This document shows positions 1-16,008 of a DNA stretch of 64,000 nt, in pieces. Source of the DNA: Dictyostelium firmibasis (lineage: Eukaryota; Evosea; Eumycetozoa; Dictyosteliales; Dictyosteliaceae); the NCBI GenBank assembly GCA_036169595.1, contig CM069765.1, positions 6,700,001 to 6,764,000 of the forward strand. The letters run 5' to 3'. The position numbers and the translations under genes are program-made. A model generated the notes under the pieces. It was not told the DNA's origin. It made no database searches and saw nothing but the letters and a program-made list of their open reading frames with translations. How positions within the stretch are numbered: the stretch's first letter is position 1; the number at the start of each line of letters is the position of its first letter.

Positions 1-1931
1 GATTCTCTGAAAAATGAGATTTTAATTTCTCATTGTTTAAAAGTTCTTGTTTTAATTCAGTCTTTTTAGCTTCTCTAATTGCACGAATACCAATTGTTCT
101 AAGTACATCCTCAACTCTATATCTGAAACCTTCAATTGCATTCATCTTAAATTCAAATGGTTTGAGATTGTATCCTGCATCACCTCTGGTCTTTGATACT
201 TTCTTTAAGAGTTCTTCATTGCTGTAAGTTACAAATGACAATGCAATACCCTTGTTAGTACCTCTTGCTGTTCTACCAATACGATGAATATAATTTTTAA
301 TTGTTCTTGGGAAATCGAAATTTACAACAATATCCACATTTCTAAAATCAATACCTCTTGCTACACCATATTCTTTATCACCTTTTGAATTATTTAATTT
401 ATTTTTTTTATCATTTTTCTTGTCATTTTTCTTATCATTTTTTTTATCATTTTCTTTTTCTTTTTCATCTTCTTCATCATCTTCTTCATCATCTTCTTCA
501 TCTTCATCTTCTTCTTCTTCTTCTTCATCTTCTTCATCCTCATCCTCATCGTCTTCATCTTCTTTTTCTTCATCCTCACCATCTTCTTTTTTAACATCAG
601 GCATTTCTTCATCTTCCTCGTTATCTTCATCTTCTAATTCTTGTTCTTCTTTTTTATTTGAATCAGATTTAAAAGATTCATCAGTTGCAATTAAATAATC
701 GAATAAACCTTTATTAAATTGTAAAATGATATCATGTCTAGAGTTGATTGGCAATTCTGAATTTAAAACTGCACATTTAATATGAAATCTTTCAAAGAAT
801 AATTTCAATTTATAACAATTATTGGTATCATTTACAAAGAATAAAATTTTTCCTTGCATTAATCTTAATCTTAATAATGAAAATACTAAAAGGAATTTAT
901 CAACTTCTGCGCATCTAATTTAAGAAAAATAAAATAAAATAAAATAAAAAAATTAGTAAATCAATAAATTATATAAAAATAGTATTAATAATATTATTAG
1001 TAATAATTACTTACTTAATTGAATACTCTGATAAATTAGTTTGAATTGCTTTATCTTCTTCTAATTTTAAAACAGCAGGAGTATGTAAAACTAATTTTTT
1101 TAATTCCTCAACCTCTTTTGTCAATGTAGCAGACATTAAAAAGCATTGACAAACCTTTGGTAAATAAGATTTAATTATGTTGATATCATTTTGATGACCA
1201 TAATTTAATACTAAATCAGCCTCATCAATTACTAATATATCTAATGTTGATTGTAATTGAATGGTTTTATTCTCTAAATGTTGTACTAATCTAGTTGGTG
1301 TACTAACGATAACATCTGGAATATCACGAAGTAAACCTTTTTGTTCATCTAATGTTTTATCATTACCTAATTGTACTACTGATACTAATTGTTGACAATA
1401 ATATGAAACTTGATTAAAATGATTCTTTACTTGTTCACATAATTCTCTTGTTGGAACTAATACTACTGCTTTAACACCTTTAATATTTGATTTCTAAAAA
1501 AAAAAAAAAAAATATTGAAAAAAAAAAAATTAAAATTAATACAAAATATAAAGAAGAGTGAATGGTGAATCTATTTATTCATTATGTATTCATTATTTAT
1601 TTATTATTTATTGTTTATTTATTTATTGTTATTTATTTTTATTTTTAATTTTAATACTAACTTCTTTTGCCATTAAAACTTTTTGAATGATTGGGATTGA
1701 ATATGCAGCAGTTTTACCAGAACCAGTTCTAGCTTTTGCTAAAATATCTTTACCTTGTAATGAGAGTGGAATTGATTTTGATTGTACAAGACTTGGATTC
1801 TTGAATCCCATCTTTTTCAATGATCTAAGGATTCTATTATCCAAACCCATAGATTCGAATGTACATTCGAGATCAATTAAATCACTACTAACACTATCTT
1901 GAACACTGTTATTATTACTACTTAAATCCAT
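1..1931 (-). CDS. ddx56: ATP-dependent DEAD-box RNA helicase DDX56/Dbp9 family (3' end beyond window)
   Basis: This is a nucleolar-type helicase; the family works in 60S ribosomal subunit assembly. I place exons at 1662-1931, 1015-1493 and 1-915 (continuing off the left edge), with GT-AG introns. Seen in order: Q-motif region (FESMGLDNR...LVQSKSIPL), motif I ARTGSGKT, Ia PTRELCEQ, STPTRL, motif II DEAD, motif III SAT, then in exon 3 VARGIDF and HRIGRTARG. The helicase C domain carries a long Asp/Glu/Lys-rich insert (about 394-640) between ATDESFKSDSN and KEYGVARGIDF. An acidic insert here is typical of DDX56/Dbp9 proteins and is unusually long in this copy. The start ATG is preceded by an AT-rich 5' region. 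The C-terminal tail is not in the window. Family assignment is by recalled similarity; I am confident of it. Confidence 0.93.
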
Positions 1932-2634
1932 TTCGATTAGTATATTTTTATTTTTTTAAAAAAATATAGTCAATGTGCAGTAAATAATAATTTTGAAAAA
2001 AAAAAAAAAAAAGAATTTTTTTAAAACCGAGTCGTTTTTTTCATTAAAAAAAATAAAAAAATTAAAATAAAAAAAAATAAAAAAAAGATTTTGTTTTTTT
2101 TCATTTTTTTTTTAATTTTATTTATTTTTATTATGAATAAAAAAGTATTCAAAATAGGTATTTCTTTTAATCAATCATTTTTTTTTATAGATTTTTTCCC
2201 TTCTTTGTTTCTTTTTTTTTTTTTTTTTGTATTTTTTTTTATTTGTTTTTTTATTTAAAAAAAAATAAAATAAAAAATAAAAAATAAAAAAATCTTTAAA
2301 AAAGGCAATAAAAATCTATAACCATCTGTTTTAGTTATTATAATACAATATTATTTTCAACATGAACGATGAGTAGAAAATAAAATAAAATAAAAAATTA
2401 AAATTAAAATAAAATAAAATAATAATAATTATTTATTTTTTAATTTTTTTTTATTATTTATTATTTCATTTTTTTTTTTTTCTTTATTTTCATATTAATT
2501 AAAAATTTAAAGTAATAATAAACAATACTATATATAGCGAAATACTAAATTATATATATATATATATAATGAATTACTAAATCGTTCAGTTTATAAAAAA
2601 AAAAAAGAAAAAAAAAAAATTAATAATATTTATA
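1932..2634. other. Divergent intergenic region
   Basis: Spacer between ddx56 (leftward) and the small membrane-protein gene (rightward). It consists of A and T homopolymers, a short AT dinucleotide run near 2550-2570, and no open frame of coding composition. It must hold both promoters, but I see no specific site. Confidence 0.6.
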
Positions 2635-3275
2635 ATGATCGGTGGTGATTTATCAGTATTTGAGTGTGAAAATTATTATGAATTAACAGAATTAGAAAAA
2701 TTAACATATAAATTAAAATGGATATTTTTAATAATGTTAATAATTAGAATACCTTGGTGTTTTTTCTCATTTTTGTCAATGTGTAATATGGCTGTAGAAG
2801 TTGTAACAATTATAATTGGGTTATTTGGAATTAAAACTTTGAAAAAATTATTTTTGGTTTTAGTAAGTACCTTTTATTATTATTTTTATTAATGTTTTTA
2901 TTAATATTTTTATTATTATTTTTATTATTATTAAATAAATATATTCTAATTATTTTTAAAATTTTAAAAAATAAATAAAAAATATATAAAATAAAGTATT
3001 GCACCTTATCAGAAGTTTCATTTTTTTTATCTTCATATGATATTTGCCAATTTTTAGAAATTGGGGATAATAATAAATTTAATTTACCATACTCTTTTAG
3101 AATACTATTTACTATATTATTCATAATATGGAGTTTATTCATGTTTTTTAGTATTAAATTGGTTTTGGATTTATTTCAAACACAAGAATCAAAACCTTTA
3201 TTAATTAGTTTTGCGGTATCAACCGATTCTATAAATGATACAACTAACAATACAGATAATGAATCGGTAATATAA
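2635..3275 (+). CDS. Small multi-pass membrane protein, unrecognised
   Basis: Two exons, 2635-2862 and 2997-3275, joined in phase 0 (donor GTAAGT, acceptor AAAG), give a 168-residue protein ending in TAA. It starts MIGGDLSVFE, then has two hydrophobic segments at about residues 29-47 and 49-66. A third, strong one lies in exon 2 at about 110-135 (RILFTILFIIWSLFMFF). A polar Asn/Thr-rich tail ends the protein (TNNTDNESVI). There is no signal peptide and no motif I recognise, so I give no function. Exon 2 is supported by an unbroken 93-codon frame with codon use like neighbouring exons and by exact phase agreement. The gene points away from ddx56 and lies about 640 bp upstream of the UBX gene on the same strand. 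Confidence 0.72.
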
Positions 3276-3918
3276 AAAAAAATAATAACACGGATCATAA
3301 TATAGAACAAAAAGTGATTTAGTTTGACCAAAAAAAATAAAAAATAAAAAAGAAACACAAAAATATTGCAACAGATTAAAATAAAAAAAAAAAATTAAAA
3401 AAACATTATTATTTATTCTAATATTATAAAATTTATTAATTTATTTTGGTTGGATAAAAAAAATACTCTTTTTAGGATATTTTTTAATTTTTTTGACTCA
3501 TCACAATTGTTAAAAGAAAAATCATTTAATAAAAAAAAAAAATAAAAAAATAAAAACAAAAAAAACAAAAAGAAATTTTTTTTTTTTAATTTCAGCATTT
3601 TTTGCATCCAAAATTGACAAAAAATATTTTTTTTATTTTTTTTTTATTAATTTCTTCTACACACTTACAAAAACATATAAAAAAAAAAATTACCTGAATT
3701 ATTAGTTTAACACTATTATTTATAAACTCTATAAATAAAAGTTAAACTTTTTAATATCAGTGTATAATCAAAAAACGACACGTCTTAACAATCACTTTTC
3801 ACACCTTTTTATTATCTCAAAGAGTGTTTTTAAGGGTCATAAACCATCATTAATTGTTGCGAATACCTTTGGGATTGGTTTTGTTTTATTTTGTTATTAT
3901 AAATTAAGACTATTAAAA
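3276..3918. other. Upstream region of the UBX gene, with an ATG-less open frame
   Basis: The first 480 bases are A/T homopolymer spacer. From about 3739 to 3918 the composition becomes coding-like, and one frame is open for about 60 codons in phase with the UBX start. There is no ATG anywhere on the plus strand between 3276 and 3918. A splice-acceptor-like TTTTTAATATCAG ends at 3760. This may be 5' UTR or part of an unseen exon; see findings. Confidence 0.55.
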
Positions 3919-5484
<1,566 letters not shown>

Positions 5485-5570
5485 AAAAAAAAAAAAATAC
5501 AAGAGTAATAAGGTTAAAGAGAATTTTAAATAAATAAATTTGAGTGTTTATTATTACTTTAAATAATTCC

Positions 5571-5602
<32 letters not shown>

Positions 5603-5728
5603 TATAAATGTATAAAAAAAATTAAAAAAAAAAAAACTTTTTTAAAAAAAAAAAGAAATTATCTCTATTTACATTGCCTATTTAAGACTATTTTTTTTTT
5701 TTTTTTTTTTTTTTTTTTGTTAATTTTT

Positions 5729-7008
5729 TTAAGATATACATTTAGGAACAATGAACTGGGTTTGTTGTTGTGTGATTGATTTTCTTCTTGATGATGTCAT
5801 ATTTGGAGAATTGTTATCATTTATTGGATTTATTATCTTTGAGATGTTTGACCTAGTATCCCTTTGTGGTGATTGAATTTGTTGATATTGTTGTTGAAGT
5901 TGTTGTGATTGAACATGTTGTGGATATTGTTGTTGTTGTTGTTGTTGTTGGTGTTGTTGGAGTTGTTGTTGGTGGTGATGTTGTTGGAGTTGTTGTTGAT
6001 TATGTTGTTGATGTTGTTGCTGTAGTTGTTGTTGTTGGTTATGTTGTTGATGTTGTTGATTTGTAGCGAGGTGATGAATTTTAATAATTGACTCTTTTTT
6101 ATTTTGTCTTCTTAATCTACTGACAAATGATTCAAGTTTGGAAAAATAGTCCAAATAATCTGGTAATGGACAAGACAAATCGAATTGTAATAAATTTAAG
6201 AATGAAATTTCTAATCTATTTAATTCTTCTCTGTTAACACCTCCAATGTGACTATAATATTCATTATTATAAAAAATGTCTATTTTATTTTAAAAAAAAA
6301 ATACAATCAATTAGTATATAAAAATAATTATAAATATTATAAATTTAAATTTACCATCAATATATTTTGAAGCAACCATAATTGCAGTAATTAATAATCT
6401 ATGAATATTAAAACTATTTATAATGAAATTTGTTTTTGAAATAATTCTATCTATATAAACAATAATCATTATGAAACATTCTTTTGAACATGGCGAGAAC
6501 TTAACAAGTCTTGTTAAATATTCTGTGATTGATATTTTTGGTACTTCACTTGTTGGAGAAACAAATAGATTTGAGTGATATTGTGTACCAGCTTTTAATA
6601 ATATCTTTTTTTTTTTTTATAATTATAAAAAAAAAAAAATGTATGAAAAAATATTAATATTAATTATAATTATTTAAATAATTAAAAAAAATTAAAGAAA
6701 ATTTTATAAAAAAATATTATTTTAATTAAAATTAAAATCCTTACATTATCACCAATAATTGGTAACTCTGTTAAAACATGACATAAACTATAAAACAATG
6801 GTGTTTGATCCTCTTTTAATTCAACATTTTTGACATTCTCCAAACTATCTTGGATTATATCTAAAACTGTTGGTAATTTATATGGTAAAACTAAATGATG
6901 AAATGGGTGGTTATTTAAACTACTATCCGGATACTTTTGTGAATAGAATGGGTCAGATTTCATCAATAAATATTTTGCATTTAATCTTTTTTGGAACTGA
7001 CTTGTCAT
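5729..7008 (-). CDS. Pho80/PCL-type cyclin (cyclin U family) with poly-Gln tail
   Basis: Regulatory subunit of a cyclin-dependent kinase of the Pho85/CDK5 type, by family. Exons 6745-7008, 6355-6604 and 5729-6279 encode 354 residues. The cyclin box has the usual landmarks of this class: LTRLVKFSPCSKECFIMIIV, YIDRI, FNIHRLLITAIMVASKYIDD, YYSHIGGVNREELNRLE and FLNLLQFDL. After the box there is a basic stretch (SRLRRQNKK) and a roughly 70-residue Gln/His-rich tract, then a Ser-rich end with the possible phosphorylation site SRRKS. Asn/Gln expansion is normal for this genome. The start ATG is in frame with the conserved region and preceded by pure A/T. The kinase partner cannot be told from the sequence. 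Confidence 0.87.
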
Positions 7009-8729
<1,721 letters not shown>

Positions 8730-9133
8730 TTAATTTTTATTTAATTCTTCAAGATCATTACCTAGTAAATTACCATTTATATTATTTGTAGTGTTTTCAT
8801 CTAAATTTAAATTTATTAACTCAGAACTACTATCACCACTACCACTACTATTTCTAACTTCTTTTTGTTCATCTCCTTCAAAATCAACCAATAATAAATC
8901 TTTATTATTATTACTATTATTGGTAATATTTATATTTGAAATTAAGTTGGGCGATAAATCTATCAATTCTTCTAAATATGATTCTTTCTTACTATTGTTA
9001 TTATTAATATTATTTTCGTTATTTGACTTTTTATGGTGATGTAATTTTGATGTAATTCCAACATTATTATCATTATTGTTTTTATTACTGTTACTATTAT
9101 TACTATTTTCATTTCTATTATTAATATTATTAA

Positions 9134-9206
<73 letters not shown>

Positions 9207-11393
9207 TTCAGAGAATCCAGCGAATAGTTGTTTTGCTAATTTCTCCTTTTCTGGGTCTATATTTTGAGTTTGTTGGTGTTGAGTTTGTTGATGCTTTTGA
9301 GTTTGTTGTTGTGTATTATACTGTTGGGTTTGTTGTGGTTGTTGTGGTTGTTGTGGTGTTGTTGTTGTGTTTTGTGGTGTTGATTTATTTCCAATAAAAC
9401 CTTTTTTGGTCCATAATACTTTTGATGGTTTTGGTAAACTAATTTTAAATAAAAAAAAAAAAATTATTATTTTAGTAAATTTCGCAGGCGAGCGTTGAAA
9501 AAAAATAAAAAAAAAATAAGTACCTTAATGATTTTTGGGTGGTTTGATCTGGCACTGTCACTAATTGATTGTTTGGATGATGATGTTGTTGTTGTTGTTG
9601 TTGTTGTTGTTGATGTGGTTGTAATTGCTGATCATTATTATTAATGGGAACTAATGAATTGTTGTTTTCATTATTAATTGAATCCTCTTCACCCAAAAGT
9701 AATAATTGTTGTTGAGGTGGTTGTTGTGGGAATAATTGATGTTGCTGTTGATGGTGATGTGGTAGTTGATGTTGGTGAATTGGATATAGTTGTTGTTGTT
9801 TATGAGTATTAAATGGATCAGGTGGTGGAGGGTATTGGAAGTTCAAACCCTTTTCATTTGAATGTGAATGTGAGGTAGTGTTACCATCCGATAAATCAAC
9901 CAATGGTGTATTTTTTCTTTTTTCATATGGAATATATTGTTTTCCGCCAATTTTATTTGAATAATCATTAAATTTATTAAATATATTATTAAACTAAGTA
10001 ATAATAATAAAAAAAGTAAAACTATTAATAAAAAATTATAAAAAAATATAATATTAATATTAATATCTTACATCAATATCTTCACAATAAGCATCCAAAG
10101 GTAAAATTAATGACATTGATTTTGGATTTTTTAAGATTTCATTTAATTCAGAAGAACGTTGTTGACAAATCAAAGATTTTGAAGATTTAAATTTCTTTGT
10201 CATTAACTCTAACATTGGTAATGATTTACCCAATTGAGCTACCAATTTACCGATACCTATGATGATCCAAGATTTAGTTTCACCTTGATAATCCTTTTCC
10301 AAAAGGTCACATAAATAACTGATGATGTCACTCTCGATAACACCATTATTAGATACTATTAAGTTTGAATATTCTGAAACTACCCAACTCATAATCTTTA
10401 TATAAATATCTGAAAATTGTTGTAAATTATTTTGACTCTGTTGATATTGATTTTGGTGTTGATTTTCATTTGAAATCATAATATTATTTAAATAAATTTC
10501 TGAAATATGTTGTTTAACTTTAATATCATCTTCTTCAGAAACTAATCTAATTAAATTATAGGCAAATTGATAATTATTATTATTATTGTTATTATTATTA
10601 TTATTATTATTACTACTATTATTATTATTATTACTATTATTTTCATTTGGTAAAATTGATAAAACTGTTGAAATTGTATCAATATACCAAATATCATTTG
10701 GTGAATATTTTTCAGCGATATTTGTAATTTGAGAGATTAATTCCGATTTAAAGTTTTGATCTTTTGAGAGTACTAATTGTTCGATTAATTTGGAGCATAC
10801 TGGTATTACATTAGTTTGATTGGTCATACGATAGAGTAAATCAAAACTCTTACGTTTCAATGTATCATCTGGTGACTCTAATGATTCAATGACTTCAACT
10901 TGATATGGTAACACTAGTTTTGGTGAAACTTTAACTATCGAAGCTAATGATTTAATACCAAAGTAACGAAGATTATGATGTTTAGCCTTTAGAAATACTG
11001 CTATATTTTTTGAGCATTGTTCAATCAATTGTAGATTAGGGTGAATTAAAGTCAATGTTTTAATTGTCTCATAGAGTATAGCAAAGCCTACATTATTTTT
11101 AAACTTTTGAGCTTGTTGCATAGTAAATAATAATACAGTGTACATGTGATTTGAGGTATCTTTATCTTGATAACCAAGATTAGATAATAATTTCAAGAGA
11201 TTAATTTGTAACCATGGATGATGAATACCATGGTAGATATAACTATTTGATAATCTACCTTCTGCTACTTGTTTTAAAATTCCAACGAAACTTGGTACTA
11301 ATTCTTTTAACATTGATATTAAACTCTTTGATCTATTAATATCTTCATCATTATTATTGTTATTCTTTCTCAATACTAAATTTTTGCTATTTA

Positions 11394-11429
<36 letters not shown>

Positions 11430-12150
11430 CTTTTAAGGTTGAATGTTTTCCAGAGATATCTAAAAAGATACAAATTGAAGCAGCCATTACAGATGGATCA
11501 CGATCGCATAATGCTTGTTTAAGTTTATCTATTATTTGATCATCATCTAAGAAAGAGTCACCTACCAATCGATAAAATCTATGTAAAACGGTTACAGACT
11601 TCTTTCTAACTATTGGTTTTTGATGATTTAATAATTGTAATACTTTTTGAAGGAAAGCTGGTATTGTATCATCATCAATTAATTTACACATTGCTGTTAA
11701 TGCTGAACAAACCTCTAAATAATTTGATGAATTTAATCCTTTTAATATTGAATTCACTGCCATAATAAGTAATTCATGTTTCTCTGGTAAGCATAATGAT
11801 AATGTAAGATAACCGGTTCTCTTATTCAATATCTCAGAGTCTTGTGTCATATTTAATGCTTGAATATGTCCAAATGGTACATCGTAACCTAACATATGAC
11901 AATAAATCATTCGAATTAAACATTCACGTTTCTTATCTTTGGTTTGTTCCTTTGAAAATGAGCTTTTCAATTTAATGATCTCATTCTTTACTATATGAAC
12001 TTCCTCCTCCCTTGATGTTGATTCACCAATATTCTTTACTAAATCATAAAAATCAAAATCTAAAATACCTTTAACTGATTTAAGTCCACCTGGTACTTGA
12101 ATCTTTGAACTCTCTAAAAATTGAATTAAATTTAATGCTGAAGAATTCAT
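8730..12150 (-). CDS. ap4e1: AP-4 adaptor complex subunit epsilon
   Basis: Large subunit of the AP-4 coat, which sorts cargo at the trans-Golgi network. Exons 10072-12150, 9524-9993 and 8730-9438 encode 1085 residues. The first about 600 residues form the adaptin N-terminal alpha-solenoid: RECLIRMIYCHMLGYDVPFG, TGYLTLSLCLPEKHELLIM, SNYLEVCSALTAMCKLI, VRKKSVTVLHRFYRL. This matches epsilon better than gamma, alpha or delta adaptins (recalled comparison). Two poly-Asn insertions sit inside the solenoid at about residues 240 and 515. The C-terminal half is low-complexity Gln/His/Pro/Asn hinge with no clear appendage domain. It contains acidic/leucine segments (LIDLSPNL, LLLVDFEGDEQ) that resemble clathrin-adaptor or accessory-protein binding motifs, which is an inference. 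Confidence in the adaptin call is very high and in epsilon high. Confidence 0.9.
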
Positions 12151-12645
12151 TGAGAATTTAGAGACTCTTTAAATAAATATATAAATATATATTTATATAT
12201 TTATATATATTTATATACAAAATGTTTGTCAATTCGGATTTAAAATAAAATAAAAATAAAAAAAGATGATGTATTTTGAAAAAAAATAAAAAAATAAAAA
12301 CTAAATACATTTAAAAAAAAAAAAAATTAAAAAAAAAAAAAAAAAATATTTTTTTTTATAAAAAAATGAAAAAAAAGATATTTATTTGCGAGGTTTTGTT
12401 TAATTTCGTCGACTTGTTATCCAAAAACATTTTTTATAATACAAACCATTTTTTTAAAATAATAAAAAAAGAAAAAAAAAAGATTATTTTTATAGCTATA
12501 TAATAATAAGATTTGAATCTTTAGTTATTGATATCTCTAATACCAATCCATTTAATATTAAATGGATATTTATTTTAAAAAAAAGGTTTGAAATATATAT
12601 ATATATATTGTTTGAATTTTTTTATTTTTTATTTATTTATTTTGT
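12151..12645. other. Intergenic region between RIO1 3' end and AP-4 epsilon start
   Basis: A/T homopolymers with one mixed island at about 12380-12440 (contains TTTCGTCGACTTG) and an AT dinucleotide run near 12595. Nothing further recognised. Confidence 0.55.
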
Positions 12646-14510
12646 TTATTTCTTTTTACCAAATTTCTCAGCTTTTCTCTTTTTAGTTAATTTTTTAATA
12701 TGTTTTGGTATTTTTGTTTTTCTTCTTTCTTTATTCATTTCCTTTACAAATTTCTTACGATCCTTTAATTTTAATAAAAAATTAAAATTATGGTAATTAA
12801 AAAAAAAAAAAAAAAAAAAAAAAGTTAATAAAGAAACTTGAAAAGAAATATGGAAAAATATATATATATTTTAACTTACTTTTTTAGGCATATCCTCTAA
12901 TCTAATTTCCATTTTAGTAATTGGATCAATTACAACTAATTTACGAATTTTTTCATCATCATCTTCATTTATTTCAGAATCAGAATCAGAACTATCACTA
13001 TCAGATTCATCATTTGTTTTAGTATTGGTTGTTGTTGTTGTTGTTGAATCATTAAGAATATCATTTTTTGATTTTACATTTTGTAAATCTTTACTTAAAC
13101 CTGTTAAATTTTGATAAAAGATATCACGACCTTCACCTCTTTCAATTTTTTCCATATCCCTATCTAAATCTATAATTTGATCTAAAGTACGTGGAATGTA
13201 AGCATTTCTAAAGACCTCTTCTTGAATTTTTTGTTCATCAGTTGTTTCACCACGTGATTGAATTTTCTCCAACATTTTCTCAAGATATTGATCGATGTTA
13301 TCATCAGTTATGGTTAAATCAGTGATAAACTCAAATAACTCTTGAATGAACATAGTATTGACCTCTTTTTTTCTAAAGAAATCAGTAACGTTTGCACAAT
13401 CCATACGAAGGAAATCCAATGAATGAGGATGATCATGTTCAACAGATTGAGAGACATCGATAATGTAAAGTTGATTCTTGTAGTAAAGCATATTATACTC
13501 TGAAAGATCAGCATGAACTAAACGACATTTATGAAATAATATTCTCATCATTTTTATACAGTCCAAATAAATTACACCAAATTTCTCTTGAGAGACAGTT
13601 GCATCTTTTAAACGTGGTGCAGCATAACCATCCTTTCCAATGAATGTCATAACTAAAATATGATTACGTAAAATTAATGGTGTTGGACATGGTATACCAG
13701 CATTCTTTAAACGTGTAAGATTTCTAAATTCTTTTTCTGCCCAAACTTTTACCATCTTTCTTGGATTATGTTTACTATAACCACGACGAAAACGAAATTC
13801 ACCAGTGACATAACGATCACGATCTTTGAATACTAAAATACTGGTTTTGTAAACTTTAACTGCACGTTCCTCTTCATTTGGTGTAAATGCATGATATACA
13901 TTTGCTTCTTTACCAGTAGAAATACAACCATTAATCTCTGAGAATGCACCTTTATTAATCATTTTAAATAACATTAAACGTGTACGTGGATCTAATACTT
14001 GTTCTGTTGTTGCTCTATCCTCTTTATCAACAATACGTACACCTTGCTTATCATCTTTCTTTTTAATCTCTTTAATTGAGTTTTGAACAGAGTTTGGTAA
14101 TGTTCTGTGAGAATCATCATCTATCACTCTCTTACTTGTAATACTATTGGTAATTGAATTAACATTGATTTTATTATGATACTTTTGTTCTAATGCTTGT
14201 GCTTTTGGTTGTAATGTTTTATTTAATGGTATTGATGATCTAACTCCTAAAATTCTATCTTCGTCATCTTCATCTGAATAATCTGAATCATTATCTACTT
14301 CCATCATTTCACCCTCTTCATTATTATTATCATCATCATCATCATCATCATCAACATTATCAAAATAATATTCCTCATCTGAATCTGAAAATTCTATAAG
14401 ATCACCATTTCTTCTTAATGGTACTTCAATTGTTTGTGGTTGTTTTATTTTTGTAGTATTCTCTGTTGTAGTTTGTTCTTCAATTGTTAAATTTTTAAAT
14501 GAATCTTCCA

Positions 14511-14511
<1 letters not shown>
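12646..14511 (-). CDS. rio1: Atypical serine/threonine protein kinase RIO1
   Basis: RIO1 kinases act in cytoplasmic maturation of the 40S ribosomal subunit. Exons 12880-14511 and 12646-12762 encode 582 residues. The N-terminus is acidic (poly-Asp near residue 55). The RIO domain shows the P-loop STGKEANVYHA at about 198, the lysine in RAVKVYKTSILVFKDRDRYV, the catalytic loop HADLSEYNML at about 329 and the metal-binding IDVSQ at about 352. The signature HPHSLDFLRMDCANVTDFF follows. After an Asp/Ser/Thr-rich linker, the short second exon supplies the lysine-rich tail typical of RIO1 (KIPKHIKK, ending FGKKK). Splicing is phase 0 at GTAAGT, and reading through the donor would end after two codons, so exon 2 is well supported. 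Confidence 0.95.
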
Positions 14512-14543
<32 letters not shown>

Positions 14544-14660
14544 TTTTCTCTTTATTTTATTTTCTTTTCTTTTTCTAAATGTAATTTATTACTAATATTA
14601 AATATTATATAACACAAAAATTTAATAAATATATAAAAAAATATAAATTAAATGAATTTG

Positions 14661-14694
<34 letters not shown>

Positions 14695-15107
14695 AGAAAA
14701 AAAACGAAAAAATCGTTTTTTGAGAAATTTAAAATAAAATGAAAAAAAATATTTTATTTTTTTAATATGGTGGTAATTCTTGCTATCTATTTTAATTTTA
14801 TCTTTAAAAATATTTAATTTTATTTTTTTATAATCTTAATTTTTTTTTTTTTAGGTCTTGATATTTTTAGTTTTTTTAATTTTTTCTATAAGTTCATTTT
14901 TTTTTTTTTTTTCTTCCAAAGGTAGGTGTTTTATATATTTTAAGGGATTTTTTTCAAATGATTTCAAATACAATTTCCTAAAAATATTTTAGATATTAAA
15001 TTTAATCCAAAATCATATTTTAAAGGTTAAAAATTATTTTAATAGCTTTTTTTTAAAACAATAATAATTTGTTTAGTACTTAATATATTAAGTAAATGGG
15101 GTCATTT

Positions 15108-15147
<40 letters not shown>

Positions 15148-15267
15148 TTCTTTAATAAAAAAAATATAATCATTTATAAATAATTCAAGTTTTATAAAAA
15201 TATAATAAATATTGAAATTCATTATAAATTTTTTTATTTAATTTTATAATTGTTTTAATTTAAAAAT

Positions 15268-15352
15268 ATTCCTTTAAATTAATCTTAGATTCAATTTTTG
15301 TAAATTTTAAAAAAATTTAAATATCTTACAAGAGATTTGAGTTTAAAGGAAT
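15268..15352. repeat. Nested inverted repeat, hairpin-forming
   Basis: Outer arms ATTCCTTTAAA (15268-15278) and TTTAAAGGAAT (15342-15352) are exact 11-bp reverse complements. An inner pair TTGTAA/TTACAA and an AAATTTT/AAAATTT core extend the potential stem. It lies well away from annotated exons. Confidence 0.55.
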
Positions 15353-15355
15353 GTA

Positions 15356-15387
<32 letters not shown>

Positions 15388-15632
15388 TACAATTTTAATA
15401 AGTTGGACAAGACAAATTGAAAATAATTATCCAAATAAAATTTGAAAAGTTGGTAGGGTCCTCAATAATAAATGTAAACAATATAAATTAAAATTTTTAA
15501 CATATATTTTTTATAAGTAAATAGTTGTTAATTGGAATGTCATACAAGTTAGATATTTTAGGAAATTTCAATTTTAATATTAATAATTTTTATAATTATA
15601 TACTTCAACCCCAAATTATCTATATATTTATT

Positions 15633-15667
<35 letters not shown>

Positions 15668-15858
15668 AAAAAATAAATGTGGTTAGATAAATAATAAAAA
15701 TGTAAAATGGATTAAATTAATTACAAGTTAATTGTTAATGTTGAATTTATTGTTTAATTAATAAATGTGTAAACGTTGTTTTCTTTTATATATAAATGCA
15801 TTCTTCCATATAATCTTTTATTAATAGATATTTATTATAAAATATAATATTTTTTGGA

Positions 15859-15900
<42 letters not shown>

Positions 15901-15912
15901 GAGAAAAAAAAC

Positions 15913-15920
15913 TATAAATA
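15913..15920 (+). promoter_or_regulatory. Candidate TATA box for the 60-residue protein gene
   Basis: TATAAATA followed about 15 bases later by a T-rich run and then the ATG at 16009. TATA plus oligo-dT is the usual arrangement at the start sites of highly expressed dictyostelid genes. TATA-like strings are frequent in this DNA, so the call rests on position only. Confidence 0.35.
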
Positions 15921-16008
15921 AAACTTTTAAAATTTTTATTTTTTATCAAATCAAATCAAATCAATTTAATTCAATAAATTCTATCATTACTTTTTTGTAT
16001 CACTAAAA

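Larger units (their letters stand above)
14512..16008. other. Long intergenic region between RIO1 and the 60-residue protein gene
   Basis: Mostly A/T homopolymers with several mixed-sequence islands (14770-15100, 15250-15560). It holds an 85-nt nested inverted repeat (15268-15352, listed separately). No open frame of coding quality, tRNA or class I RNA motif was found. Confidence 0.6.

Noticed and set aside
358-698. Plus-strand Ser-rich and His/Leu-rich open frames
   Set aside because: They are antisense shadows of the Asp/Glu/Lys-rich insert in ddx56.
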